Shown here: one piece after another, positions 6,502 to 14,527 of the stretch
Position numbering within the stretch: position 1 is the stretch's first letter
How the letters are laid out: every line of letters starts with the position of its first letter
Assembly: GCA_002297545.1 (NCBI GenBank)
Contig: DBLZ01000128.1
Span: forward strand, 1 to 16,492
Direction: 5' to 3'
Length of the DNA: 16,492 bases
Source: Prevotellaceae bacterium UBA711
Lineage (GTDB): Bacteria; Bacteroidota; Bacteroidia; Bacteroidales; Bacteroidaceae
The notes under the pieces: generated by a model
Databases searched by the model: none
What the model saw: only the letters and a program-made list of their open reading frames with translations
Told to the model about the DNA's origin: nothing
Position numbers and translations under genes: made by a program

Positions 6502-7944
6502 ATGAAAAAGCTTGTTATCTCACTGGCTGCTGCCATGGCTGCGACATCGGCCTTTGCCGGCGGTCTGTTGACTACTACCAGTCAGAATGCGCATTATCTG
6601 CGTTTCTTCACGCAGGATGCCAACATCACTCTCACCAGCCTCTATGCCAACCCCGCCGGTCAGGCTTTTCTGAGTAACGGATGGCACATGGGCATATCAT
6701 CCATGTCTGCAATGCAGAGCCGTACCATCGACACCACGACTCCATTGTTCAAGTTCAATGCTAACAACCCCAATAGCATGCATCAGTACAAGGGCGATGC
6801 CTTTGCACCTGTGGTGCCAGCCATAGACGTGACCTATAACCAGGATAAATGGAGCATCTCCGCACATCTAGGTCTCGTAGGTGGCGGCGGCGCATGTGAG
6901 TTCGAGAATGGCTTGGGCTCCCTGGAGACTATCGCTGCCAGTTCCATTTACAGCGTGGTCTTTCCCGCACTGGTAGGCAATATCATGTCAAATGGTGTTC
7001 CTGAAGATCAGGCTCGGGCCATGGCAGGCCAGCTTTTCCGCTACGACCTCAACTCATATATGAAGGGCAAACAGTACTACTTTGGCCTGCAGGTGGGTGG
7101 TACGTATAAGATTTTGGACAACCTGGCTGTCTATGCCGGTGTACGTGGTGTGTATGCCACCTGTAACTACAATGGTTACATCCAGGATATGGAGTACTCC
7201 GTGGACGGAGGCCAGACCTTCCTTCCCGCCCATGACCCAAGCGTGCCCTTCGGTAATCAGAACCTCTCTATGAACTGTGAGCAGGTAGGCTTCGGCGTCA
7301 CTCCCATCTTGGGCATACACTATCGCCCTAACAAGCACTGGGAACTGGCTGCCAAATACGAGTTCAAGACACGCATACGTCTGAAGAACACCTCTGATAT
7401 GAACAAGTACACCAACTTCTTGGCCACGAACCCCTCCAGTCCTGCATATCCCATCCTGTCACAGTTTGCCGATGGCCGCAAGGTGGCCGAGGATATGCCC
7501 GGTCTGCTGACCATAGGTGTGCAGTACAGCCCCATTCAGGATCTACGCATAGCTGCTGCATATCACCTCTTCCAGGACAAGTCTGCCACCAAGTTTGCCG
7601 ACAAGCACACCAGCAAGTATATCGACTCCAACACCATGGAGTATTTGGCCGGTGTGGAGTGGAAGTTCTGCAAGTGGGTTACCGCTTCCTGCTCATGGCA
7701 GATGACCAATTACGGATTGACTGACGCCTATATGAATGACGTCAGCTTCAACCTCAGCAGCAACTCTATGGGGCTTGGTGTGCGCATTCATCCCACTAAG
7801 TTGTTCAACATAGACCTTGGCTACATGCACACCTTCTATAAGGACCGTGAGGTGAAGACTCAAATAGCCGGCTTGGGCACTAAGTCTGACCTGTATAGCC
7901 GCACGAACGATGTGGTGGGTATTGGTTTCAATTTTGCTTGGTAA
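6502..7944 (+). CDS. FadL/OmpP1-like outer-membrane transport protein
   Basis: The 480-residue product has a Sec signal peptide (MKKLVISLAAAMAATSAFA, cut near residue 19). A FadL/TodX-like N-terminus follows, in which the plug region contains ITLTSLYANPAGQAFL (compare the NPAG motif of the family). Many amphipathic beta strands come next, and the protein ends FNFAW with a C-terminal aromatic residue, as outer-membrane barrels do. FadL-type channels let long-chain fatty acids or other hydrophobic molecules cross the outer membrane. The next gene, 94 bases downstream on the same strand, joins acyl-activation and acyltransferase domains, which supports a fatty-acid role. The start at 6502 fits the -7 box and signal peptide. 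The actual substrate is inferred, not shown. Confidence 0.85.
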   Translation: MKKLVISLAAAMAATSAFAGGLLTTTSQNAHYLRFFTQDANITLTSLYANPAGQAFLSNGWHMGISSMSAMQSRTIDTTTPLFKFNANNPNSMHQYKGDAFAPVVPAIDVTYNQDKWSISAHLGLVGGGGACEFENGLGSLETIAASSIYSVVFPALVGNIMSNGVPEDQARAMAGQLFRYDLNSYMKGKQYYFGLQVGGTYKILDNLAVYAGVRGVYATCNYNGYIQDMEYSVDGGQTFLPAHDPSVPFGNQNLSMNCEQVGFGVTPILGIHYRPNKHWELAAKYEFKTRIRLKNTSDMNKYTNFLATNPSSPAYPILSQFADGRKVAEDMPGLLTIGVQYSPIQDLRIAAAYHLFQDKSATKFADKHTSKYIDSNTMEYLAGVEWKFCKWVTASCSWQMTNYGLTDAYMNDVSFNLSSNSMGLGVRIHPTKLFNIDLGYMHTFYKDREVKTQIAGLGTKSDLYSRTNDVVGIGFNFAW

Positions 7945-8038
7945 ACGTGCTATACCGGTACGTAGAGCGTAACTACATCAAGCACCATATTATAATGTTC
8001 TGGCTGAGCGGTGTGTTCATCGATTCCGGAAGGGAAAG

Positions 8039-10597
8039 ATGAGTATCACCGTTCGCCCTTTTTATTTACCACACACTTTTATTCTCTCAGACTATATGTT
8101 CTATAGCAACAAGATTAAGCCCACAGACCGCACGGCCATAGTTACGGCCGATGCCGAGATTTCCTATGCCACCGTGCTGGAGCACGTACGGGACTATGCC
8201 CGTTACACTCCTGAGCAGCAGGGTGCCAAGACACTGATATTGGCCGAGAACTGCGTGGAGTGGATATACAGTTTCCTGTCCGTTTGGCAAAACCGCGGTA
8301 TAGCCATTCCCGTGGATGCCACCAGTACGGCCGAGGATGTGGCCTACATACTGAACGATGCTCGTCCGGATGCCATTTGGGTGAATGACCAAACAGAGTC
8401 TGTGGTCCGTCGTGCCATGGAGCAGAGCGACGTGCAGACGCAGTTACTGCACATGGATGCTCTCGCCCGGTCGTCAGTGGCACCGCATACGGCCACCATG
8501 GAGGAGGGTATCAGCTTCGAAGACACCGATGTGGCTGTCATCCTATACACCTCCGGCACCACCGGTTTCCCAAAGGGCGTCATGCTCACGTTCCGCAACC
8601 TGTTAGTCAATATAGACGCCATCACCGCTGGCAAGGGGGTTCCTATCTATTGTCCGGACAGCAGCACCCTCGTACTTCTGCCACTACACCACATCTTCTC
8701 GTTGGCCGGCACTTTGGTTGCACCAATGTTCAGTGAGTCTCGTATGGTGTTGTGTCAGACCATGACTGGGCCGGATATTATGGCCTCGCTGCAACATGGG
8801 CGTGTTACCATCATGTTGGGAGTGCCCCGCCTGTGGCAGACGCTGTTCTACGGTATCAAGAAGAAGGTAGATGCCTCTCCCGTGGGGCGTGCCATGTATG
8901 CCTTGTGCCGGATGGCAGGCAGCCGGTGGCTTTCCCGCATAGTCTTCTCGGCCGTGCACCGTCAGATGGGCGGACACCTGATATACTGTGTCAGTGGTGG
9001 TGCTGCCTTGGATACAGAGATTGGCGAAGGATTGAGGACTTTGGGCATCACTGTTTTGGAGGGGTACGGCATGACAGAAACCTCACCAATGATTAGTTTC
9101 ACCCGTCCGAATGACATTATCCCGGGCTGTTCGGGGGTGCCGTTGCCTTGTTGTGAGTGCAAGATAATAGACGGAGAAATATGTGTGAAGGGCGACAACG
9201 TTATGAAGGGGTATTACAACCGTCCTCAGGAGACTGCTGCCCTGTTTGATGAAAACGGCTATCTGCACACTGGAGACTTGGCCCGCCTGGATGAAAAAGG
9301 TAGGGTTTATATCACCGGACGTAAGAAGGAGATAATAGTCCTTTCCAACGGCAAGAACGTCCAGCCCATGGAGATAGAATTCAAGATAGAGAAGTTTGAA
9401 CGCTACGTGAAAGAGTGTGCCGTGTCCTATCATCGTGACAAACTGGTGGCCGTGATAGTGCCTCAGGCCGATGTTGCCAGGGGGCGCACGGATGCTGAAC
9501 TGGAAGCCTTGCTAAAGCATGAAGTTCTGGAACCCTACAACAACGAGGCATTGAACTACAAGAAGGTGATGTCACTATTCATTCTTCATACCTCTCTGCC
9601 ACGCACCCGTTTGTCCAAAATACAACGTTTTCGTGTCCTGGAGATGTTGGAAAGTGGTGTCGGGCGTACCGCGGTTGCGGCATCCGTGCCGGCCGATGAA
9701 CTACAGATACAAGAGTACCGTATCTTGCGTGATTTCATACAACGTGAGAAGCGTCTGGACATGGTGCGGCCGACGGACCATTTGGAAACCGACTTGGGCC
9801 TGGACTCGCTGGATAGAGTGAGCATGCAGGAATTCATTGAGCAGACTTTTGGTACCGAGGTGAATGCCGATGCCATCCTGTCTTTCTCCATTCTGCAGTC
9901 TTTGGCAGAGTACATAGCAGGACAGAAGACACGTACCGAGGTGGTTGAAGATGTTGACTGGCACAATCTGCTGACAGGGACCGAGGCAGTGTTGCCTTCT
10001 CGTCCTACCATGTTGCTGCCATTGTGTGCAGGGGCGATGGAGATGATAAATAGATTGTATTTCCGCCTCTCGGTGAAGGGACGCAAGAACATACCTGCCG
10101 ATGGTCCATTTATACTTGCACCTAATCATCAAAGTTTTCTTGATGGCCCTATCGTGACGTCCGGACTATCATGGAAAGCGTTGTACGATTGCTATTTCTA
10201 TGCCACGGAGGAGCACGTCCGTTCGCGCCTGCGCAAGTATATGGCACGCCGTTGCAATATCATCCTTATGCAACGCTCCAATCTCAAGACTTCCATTCTG
10301 AACATGGCACAGGTACTGCGTGCCGGCAAGAGTCTTGTCATATTTCCGGAGGGTCGTCGTACCAACACCGGAGAGTTGGGCACGTTCAAAAAGACTTTTG
10401 CCATTCTTTCCCGCGAGTTGCAGGTGCCAATTGTCCCGGTTCGTATCACCGGAGCATTCGAAGCATTGCCACGCCACAGGAGCGTGCCATGTCCTCGTAA
10501 GATTACGGTTGAGTACTTGCCGGCATTTATTCCGGATTCCTCCATGTCATACGATGATATAGCTGAGAATGTCAAACGGCAGATAGCCGGGGAATAG
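8039..10597 (+). CDS. Three-domain acyl-activating enzyme / acyl carrier / PlsC acyltransferase fusion
   Basis: An 852-residue fusion. Residues ~20-550 form an AMP-dependent acyl-CoA/acyl-ACP synthetase: P-loop YTSGTTGFPKGV at 170-181, EGYGMTETS at 341-349, TGD at 411-413, and the hinge and C-terminal lid ITGRKKEIIVLSNGKNV (425-441). Residues ~560-630 form an acyl carrier domain with GLDSLD (587-592), where Ser590 is the expected phosphopantetheine site. Residues ~670-850 form a 1-acyl-glycerol-3-phosphate acyltransferase-type domain with the NHx4D box (NHQSFLD, 696-702) and FPEGRR (769-774). The implied chemistry is to activate a fatty acid, load it on the built-in carrier, and transfer it to a lysophospholipid or glycerol phosphate at the membrane. 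E. coli Aas has similar functions but the opposite domain order. The start at 8039 is preceded by a purine-rich AAGGGAAAG; an alternative start is 8096. Confidence 0.87.
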   Translation: MSITVRPFYLPHTFILSDYMFYSNKIKPTDRTAIVTADAEISYATVLEHVRDYARYTPEQQGAKTLILAENCVEWIYSFLSVWQNRGIAIPVDATSTAEDVAYILNDARPDAIWVNDQTESVVRRAMEQSDVQTQLLHMDALARSSVAPHTATMEEGISFEDTDVAVILYTSGTTGFPKGVMLTFRNLLVNIDAITAGKGVPIYCPDSSTLVLLPLHHIFSLAGTLVAPMFSESRMVLCQTMTGPDIMASLQHGRVTIMLGVPRLWQTLFYGIKKKVDASPVGRAMYALCRMAGSRWLSRIVFSAVHRQMGGHLIYCVSGGAALDTEIGEGLRTLGITVLEGYGMTETSPMISFTRPNDIIPGCSGVPLPCCECKIIDGEICVKGDNVMKGYYNRPQETAALFDENGYLHTGDLARLDEKGRVYITGRKKEIIVLSNGKNVQPMEIEFKIEKFERYVKECAVSYHRDKLVAVIVPQADVARGRTDAELEALLKHEVLEPYNNEALNYKKVMSLFILHTSLPRTRLSKIQRFRVLEMLESGVGRTAVAASVPADELQIQEYRILRDFIQREKRLDMVRPTDHLETDLGLDSLDRVSMQEFIEQTFGTEVNADAILSFSILQSLAEYIAGQKTRTEVVEDVDWHNLLTGTEAVLPSRPTMLLPLCAGAMEMINRLYFRLSVKGRKNIPADGPFILAPNHQSFLDGPIVTSGLSWKALYDCYFYATEEHVRSRLRKYMARRCNIILMQRSNLKTSILNMAQVLRAGKSLVIFPEGRRTNTGELGTFKKTFAILSRELQVPIVPVRITGAFEALPRHRSVPCPRKITVEYLPAFIPDSSMSYDDIAENVKRQIAGE

Positions 10598-10919
10598 TAC
10601 ATTAGGTACCGGATGCTTGAATAGTTAATAATGAAATCTACGAAGACATGGCGATATTAGTTTACAGCCTTTGATGTCATTGAAGCATGGTGATAACGCC
10701 ACTTCTTGTTTGCTTTCAGGGTGCATTTTCCCATCATGGCATCAAAATACTTACAGAGGTCATCTGCAATACAAAATAATTCTGTAACTTTGTCTTCGGT
10801 GAGAAGGGTGATTATTGCATTGGTTGTGGTACTTTGTCATGGAGCAATATAACGCTATAGCACGTTTCGCCAATCACCAAATTTACGTACGAGCATAATC
10901 AATTGAACTCACGTTGAGA
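10598..10919. other. Spacer containing an insertion-sequence fragment
   Basis: The minus strand at 10667-10806 holds a transposase remnant. The rest is AT-rich. A TAACTTTG box at 10785-10792 fits a plus-strand -7 element but lacks a -33 partner and would leave a leader of about 120 bases for the gene at 10920. No terminator was recognised after 10597. Confidence 0.5.
10667..10806 (-). pseudogene. Fragment of an IS982-like transposase N-terminus
   Basis: The minus strand encodes LLTEDK, then VTELFCIADDLCKYFD, then AMMGKCTLKANKKWRYH and SMTSKAVN, ending in TAA at 10667-10669. This closely resembles the N-terminal 45-50 residues of IS982-family transposases from Bacteroidales (VTEIFCIADDFCK... 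and YHR..TMSKAE, from memory). There is no start codon at the expected place, and the DDE catalytic domain is missing altogether. No terminal inverted repeats were identified. It is a degraded relic, not an active element. Confidence 0.6.
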
Positions 10920-12056
10920 ATGAACAATTTGCCTAATACCTCTGTTCCCATCTTCTTTGAACTTATCCAAGTGTCGCTTGGGGTGAGACCGGCTCTATCT
11001 TATTCTCCTTCGAAAGAGGAGTGGAAGATGTTGTATCATATGGCCGGGAAGCAGAGCATTACCGGAATATGTTTCCTGGGAGTGCAGACGCTAAATAAAC
11101 AATGTCCGAAACAGATACAAGAATTGCCAATGGGGCTACGTATGCGATGGCTTGCGGCAGCTTCGGAAATACAGAGGCAGAACGAGATGATGGACATGAG
11201 GTGTGCCGAATTGTGTGGAATCTTGGAAAAGGATGGCCTGCAGGTATGTATATTGAAAGGTCAAGGGGTTGCCAACCTTTATCGGTCATGGAATGATACG
11301 GAGGACAAGTCTCTTGGAAGGCTTCGGCAAATCGGAGACATCGATGTGTGGGTGAAGGATACAGATATCCCTCGGTTGGTGCATTATATACGTTCTCGAG
11401 GATTGGAATATAAGGCCACGGCGACACATGTGGAATGTGATTTTTTTCCACGGGTAGCGGTGGAGTTGCATGCTGAGCCAGCTCTGTTTCGAAATATCTA
11501 TTACAGCAGAAGACTGCAACAATGGTGCAAAGCTTATGATTGGCACGATTTCTATAGCGTAAAAGACTATATTGTACCTTCTGATAGCTTTAACCTTATT
11601 TTCTTGCTTGTACATATGTATCAGCATTTCCTTCATAAGGGAGTAGGATTTCGGCAGATGATGGACTATCTGATGCTGCTTTATTCCTTACCTGTGGGGA
11701 AGCGGCAAATGCTGTACGAAGAAGCAATGCACACCTTAAAGAGTTTAGGTATGCAACGGTTTACACAAGGATTGATGTATGTGATGCAGGAGGTTTTTGT
11801 GTTGCCTCGTGCAATGATGCTCTGCGAGCCTCGACAGAAAGTAGGCGAAATTATAATGAGCGATATGCTGGAATGCGGGAACATGGGAAAGTTTCGTGGC
11901 AACAAAACTTCCAAGTGTAACTGTTTATTGGGCAGATATTGGACGAGCTTCAAACGCAGTCTGGTCTTTCTTTCCATCTCGCCCTCGGAAATCCTCTCCT
12001 CCCCAATTTGGAGCCTGTGGCACTGGGGATGGAGGAAATGGAGGATACGTGAATGA
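10920..12056 (+). CDS. Stand-alone nucleotidyltransferase-fold protein (PF14907-like)
   Basis: The 378-residue protein matches the 'uncharacterised nucleotidyltransferase' group. It has ILKGQGVANLY at 111-121, GDIDVWV at 139-145 (Asp pair of the metal site), VELH at 181-184, a conserved HMYQHFLHKGVGFRQMMDY helix at 232-250, and a basic C-terminal region with ECGNMGKF (318-325) and SPSEIL. All expected blocks are present, so it looks complete. The reaction is unknown; family members often sit in capsule, peptidoglycan or RiPP gene clusters, but none is present here. It begins at the ATG at 10920 (a TTG six bases earlier is possible). Base composition looks more AT-rich than its neighbours, and an insertion-sequence relic lies just upstream, which suggests acquisition by transfer. 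Confidence 0.75.
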   Translation: MNNLPNTSVPIFFELIQVSLGVRPALSYSPSKEEWKMLYHMAGKQSITGICFLGVQTLNKQCPKQIQELPMGLRMRWLAAASEIQRQNEMMDMRCAELCGILEKDGLQVCILKGQGVANLYRSWNDTEDKSLGRLRQIGDIDVWVKDTDIPRLVHYIRSRGLEYKATATHVECDFFPRVAVELHAEPALFRNIYYSRRLQQWCKAYDWHDFYSVKDYIVPSDSFNLIFLLVHMYQHFLHKGVGFRQMMDYLMLLYSLPVGKRQMLYEEAMHTLKSLGMQRFTQGLMYVMQEVFVLPRAMMLCEPRQKVGEIIMSDMLECGNMGKFRGNKTSKCNCLLGRYWTSFKRSLVFLSISPSEILSSPIWSLWHWGWRKWRIRE

Positions 12057-12097
12057 GTACTACGTATCCATGCGTGGGACGGCTATTATACGGTACA

Positions 12098-12925
12098 CTA
12101 TTTCAGCATGCGGTTGAGTATTTTCTGCAACTCCTTTGCAAATGTGGTAGCCGGGTAGTATAGCCAACAGTTGTCTCCCCGCGATGTATCCACGGCAAAG
12201 CATGCCAGATCCGAACTGTGGTCAATCATATATTCCATCTCAGCCTTGGTGAGAGCGAAGCGTGGATATGCAAAGTAGTCGCGGTCGTCTGTTGTAAACG
12301 GCGACTCGCTGTCGGTGGAGTTGCTTGTGGAGACACGTACAAACGGATCCCAACTCTTGGGCAGTCCCTCCTCAGGAACGGCCTGTTCTATGCATTCACC
12401 CAGAGCCACCACATGGCCGTTGAAGTCTGTCACGGTCATCTTGCGTCCTGTGGGATATTCCTCCACCATTGTTGGCATGCGCACCGGCAATACCAGGGTG
12501 TAGGTTGTGTCTGTCAGTTGCTCCACCCATGTGATCTGTGGTATGGCACGTGCGTTACTTTTGCCTACGAGCAGTTTTGTTGTCTCGTAGCGTGCCTTCA
12601 CCCTGTTGGGGACATCGGGCGTATTATCCTTTTTCATGTTCACCTGCCAGTTGGTTGTGTGGCCTATTTTTTGCGTGAATTTATGCATTCCCGATGCCGT
12701 CACCCTCAGCGATGTCTTGCCTCCGGTCGTCTTCAGTGCAAAGCGTCCCTTCGCGTCGGTATATGTATGGTTCAGGATGCGGTGATTGATGTCTATCTCC
12801 ATCACGGCAGCCTTTGCCACAGGTGTTCCATCGTGTGATACAGTGCCTTGCAGCTGCATTTCCTGTGCCGCTACGGTGGCGGTGTGCAAGGCTAAAATCA
12901 ATAGTGCTGTGATACCACGTCTCAT
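12098..12925 (-). CDS. Secreted protein with carboxypeptidase-regulatory-like N-terminal domain
   Basis: The 275-residue product starts with a signal peptide (MRRGITALLILALHTATVAA, cut near residue 20). A CarboxypepD_reg-like beta-sandwich follows at about 24-97: LQGTVSHDGTPVAKAAV, then TYTDAKGRFALKT and a V-x-A-S-G-M turn, with spacing as in TonB-receptor N-terminal extensions. The remaining ~175 residues are not recognised. There is no barrel or TonB-dependent plug, so this is not a SusC protein. It is probably periplasmic or surface-attached. It is transcribed divergently from the gene at 13092 with a good promoter, and is convergent with the nucleotidyltransferase gene, with 41 bases between stop codons. 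Confidence 0.7.
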   Translation of the reverse strand: MRRGITALLILALHTATVAAQEMQLQGTVSHDGTPVAKAAVMEIDINHRILNHTYTDAKGRFALKTTGGKTSLRVTASGMHKFTQKIGHTTNWQVNMKKDNTPDVPNRVKARYETTKLLVGKSNARAIPQITWVEQLTDTTYTLVLPVRMPTMVEEYPTGRKMTVTDFNGHVVALGECIEQAVPEEGLPKSWDPFVRVSTSNSTDSESPFTTDDRDYFAYPRFALTKAEMEYMIDHSSDLACFAVDTSRGDNCWLYYPATTFAKELQKILNRMLK

Positions 12926-12962
12926 GATACGTATGTGTTGTGTTGTTAATTCAGATGTGTCA

Positions 12963-12993
12963 CAAAATTATGAATAAAGGCTTGTTATGGCAA
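12963..12993 (-). promoter_or_regulatory. Promoter of the carboxypeptidase-regulatory-like gene
   Basis: On the minus strand TTG (12991-12993) and the -7 box TAATTTTG (12963-12970) are 20 bases apart, matching the Bacteroidota consensus. The leader to the ATG at 12925 would be about 30 bases. Confidence 0.65.
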
Positions 12994-13035
12994 CGATGCG
13001 TATGTAATTTATGTTAATACACAAAAAAAATGGAG

Positions 13036-13074
13036 CGAAAGGGCACGCTCTTTCGTCCGAAAGTCTTATCTTTG
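13036..13074 (+). promoter_or_regulatory. -7 element with overlapping inverted repeat (candidate operator)
   Basis: TATCTTTG at 13067-13074 matches a -7 box for the gene at 13092. Just upstream, CTTTCG-TC-CGAAAG (13050-13063) is a perfect 6+6 inverted repeat, and a further CGAAAG lies at 13036-13041. The repeats take up the place of the -33 element and spacer, so a regulator or an alternative RNA structure could act here. Confidence 0.45.
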
Positions 13075-13091
13075 AAAGAAAAAACATCCAA

Positions 13092-13955
13092 ATGACTATG
13101 AACAGGTACCTCGTTATATTGCTCTTTCTCTTTGCTCCCTTGGCTTCATTTGCCAAAATAGGCCGCATCCCCACCTACAAGTCTTTTATCTATTGGATAC
13201 AGGGTGTGGATACGCTTTATTCCGAAGGCAATACCATATTGCACGAGTCGGTGTCTCCTGATGGTACCATTGTTATCCGCGTTCGTCACGAGGATTGGCA
13301 GCAAGGTGTCACTACCAAGAGCATGGAGCGTCTGGCTCCATGGCATGCCGCGCTTGCCCGCAAGCGGGGACTGCGTGCCATAATAAATCAGGGCAAGGCC
13401 AATACCGATGCCATGATGCCGATGAAGAGGGAGGTAAGGCTGATGGAAAACGCCTTGAGTATTGACAAGCTGGCACAGATGACAGATCGCTTGGAAATGA
13501 ATTTCGCGTGCGAATATATGATAGAGAACACCGGCACACAGGAGATTGTGGTGAACGACCTCAACCGTGGTCTGGTCTGGTACCTGCCTGCACAAAGCTA
13601 CCTCCTGTTGAATATGGGCACGTTGCCTCAAGCATGCCTGTTGCGCATAGCCAACAACAATCCTCTGCAGCCCGCCGTCAAGTACGTCACCATAGGAAGT
13701 GCGGGTTATGAGGTGAAGCTGACCATCGCATACGAGGACGATGACTGCTGGATATATATGCTGAACGAGCAGGCCGACACGGAGAAAGAGATGTTTGACT
13801 TCACACGTGTGTTCGGCACCTCAGACAATGCCCTGCGCACCCATTACATCAAGCGCGATAAGGATTCTTTTCAGGAAACACGCATGACGCAGGACGAGGT
13901 ATATGCCATCATCCGCGAGGCCAAGGAACGTAGGGATAGGGAGAAGAAGAACTGA
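13092..13955 (+). CDS. Secreted protein of unknown function
   Basis: I do not recognise the family. The 287-residue product starts with a clear signal peptide (MTMNRYLVILLFLFAPLASFA, cut near residue 21), so it is exported. The mature part is mixed beta-rich and charged, with no Cys pairs suited to disulfides apart from scattered single Cys. It ends in a charged helical tail (EAKERRDREKKN). The start at 13092 is chosen because it lies 17 bases after the -7 box and gives a proper signal peptide; the ATG at 13098 is equally possible, and the open frame back to 13011 starts before the promoter. A TlpA-like thioredoxin gene follows on the same strand after about 65 bases, so the two may be co-expressed. 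Confidence 0.75.
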   Translation: MTMNRYLVILLFLFAPLASFAKIGRIPTYKSFIYWIQGVDTLYSEGNTILHESVSPDGTIVIRVRHEDWQQGVTTKSMERLAPWHAALARKRGLRAIINQGKANTDAMMPMKREVRLMENALSIDKLAQMTDRLEMNFACEYMIENTGTQEIVVNDLNRGLVWYLPAQSYLLLNMGTLPQACLLRIANNNPLQPAVKYVTIGSAGYEVKLTIAYEDDDCWIYMLNEQADTEKEMFDFTRVFGTSDNALRTHYIKRDKDSFQETRMTQDEVYAIIREAKERRDREKKN

Positions 13956-14024
13956 CCAAACGGCGTGTCCGCCCATTTTGCGTGCGGTATGCCCGGACTG
14001 ATGCAGAATTATTATATTATGTAT

Positions 14025-14519
14025 ATGAAGAATTTGATTGTGGCAATGGCGTTGGGCTTGTGCTCTACCGTAGCATGTGCCCAAGGAGAAAGTGAGAAGG
14101 ATTTCCATGATGTCCGCCTTGCAACGTTGAAGGGTGACAGCGTATCGCTGTCGGCCTATGTAGGCAAACACAAGTATGTGCTGGTTGACTTTTGGGCCAG
14201 CTGGTGCGGTCCCTGCATGCGCGAGATGCCTAATGTCAAGGCTGCCTATGCCAAGTACAAGAGCCGCGGCCTGGAGGTGGTTGGTATCAGCCTGGATAGG
14301 GACAAGCGTGCATGGCAAGGAGCGGTCACCCGCATGGAGATGACATGGCCCCAGATGACCGACGTGAATGCCTCCGGCAGCAATGCTGCCACGGTCTATG
14401 GCGTGCAGTACATTCCTTACACCCTCATTTTTGACAAGAAAGGCAATATCGTGGCCCAGAACCTGCATGGCGCAGAGATGCTGGACAAGCTTGAGGAACT
14501 GATGCCGGCCAAAAAGTAG
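14025..14519 (+). CDS. TlpA/ResA-like periplasmic thioredoxin-fold oxidoreductase
   Basis: The 164-residue protein has a signal peptide (MKNLIVAMALGLCSTVACAQ) and an AhpC/TSA-Redoxin type thioredoxin domain. Its WCGPC active site is at residues 60-64, followed by MREMPN as in TlpA and ResA, a GISLD strand at about 87-91, and the cis-proline in QYIPYTLIFD (Pro131). The CxxC pair suggests thiol-disulfide exchange in the periplasm, for example reducing apocytochromes or repairing disulfides. The start at 14025 gives the best signal peptide; 14019 (MYMKN) is an alternative. It probably shares a transcript with the preceding secreted-protein gene. Its stop lies only 8 bases from the end of the convergent gene at 14528. 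Confidence 0.88.
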   Translation: MKNLIVAMALGLCSTVACAQGESEKDFHDVRLATLKGDSVSLSAYVGKHKYVLVDFWASWCGPCMREMPNVKAAYAKYKSRGLEVVGISLDRDKRAWQGAVTRMEMTWPQMTDVNASGSNAATVYGVQYIPYTLIFDKKGNIVAQNLHGAEMLDKLEELMPAKK

Positions 14520-14527
14520 GGGGGCTG

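Noticed and set aside
9586..10092. Minus-strand open frame of 168 codons inside the lipid-enzyme fusion
   Set aside because: Shadow of the acyl carrier and acyltransferase coding region; Ser/Arg-rich translation with no motifs.
13821..14468. Minus-strand open frame of 215 codons opposite the thioredoxin gene
   Set aside because: The opposite strand carries a complete TlpA-like protein with WCGPC; the antisense frame has no family features.
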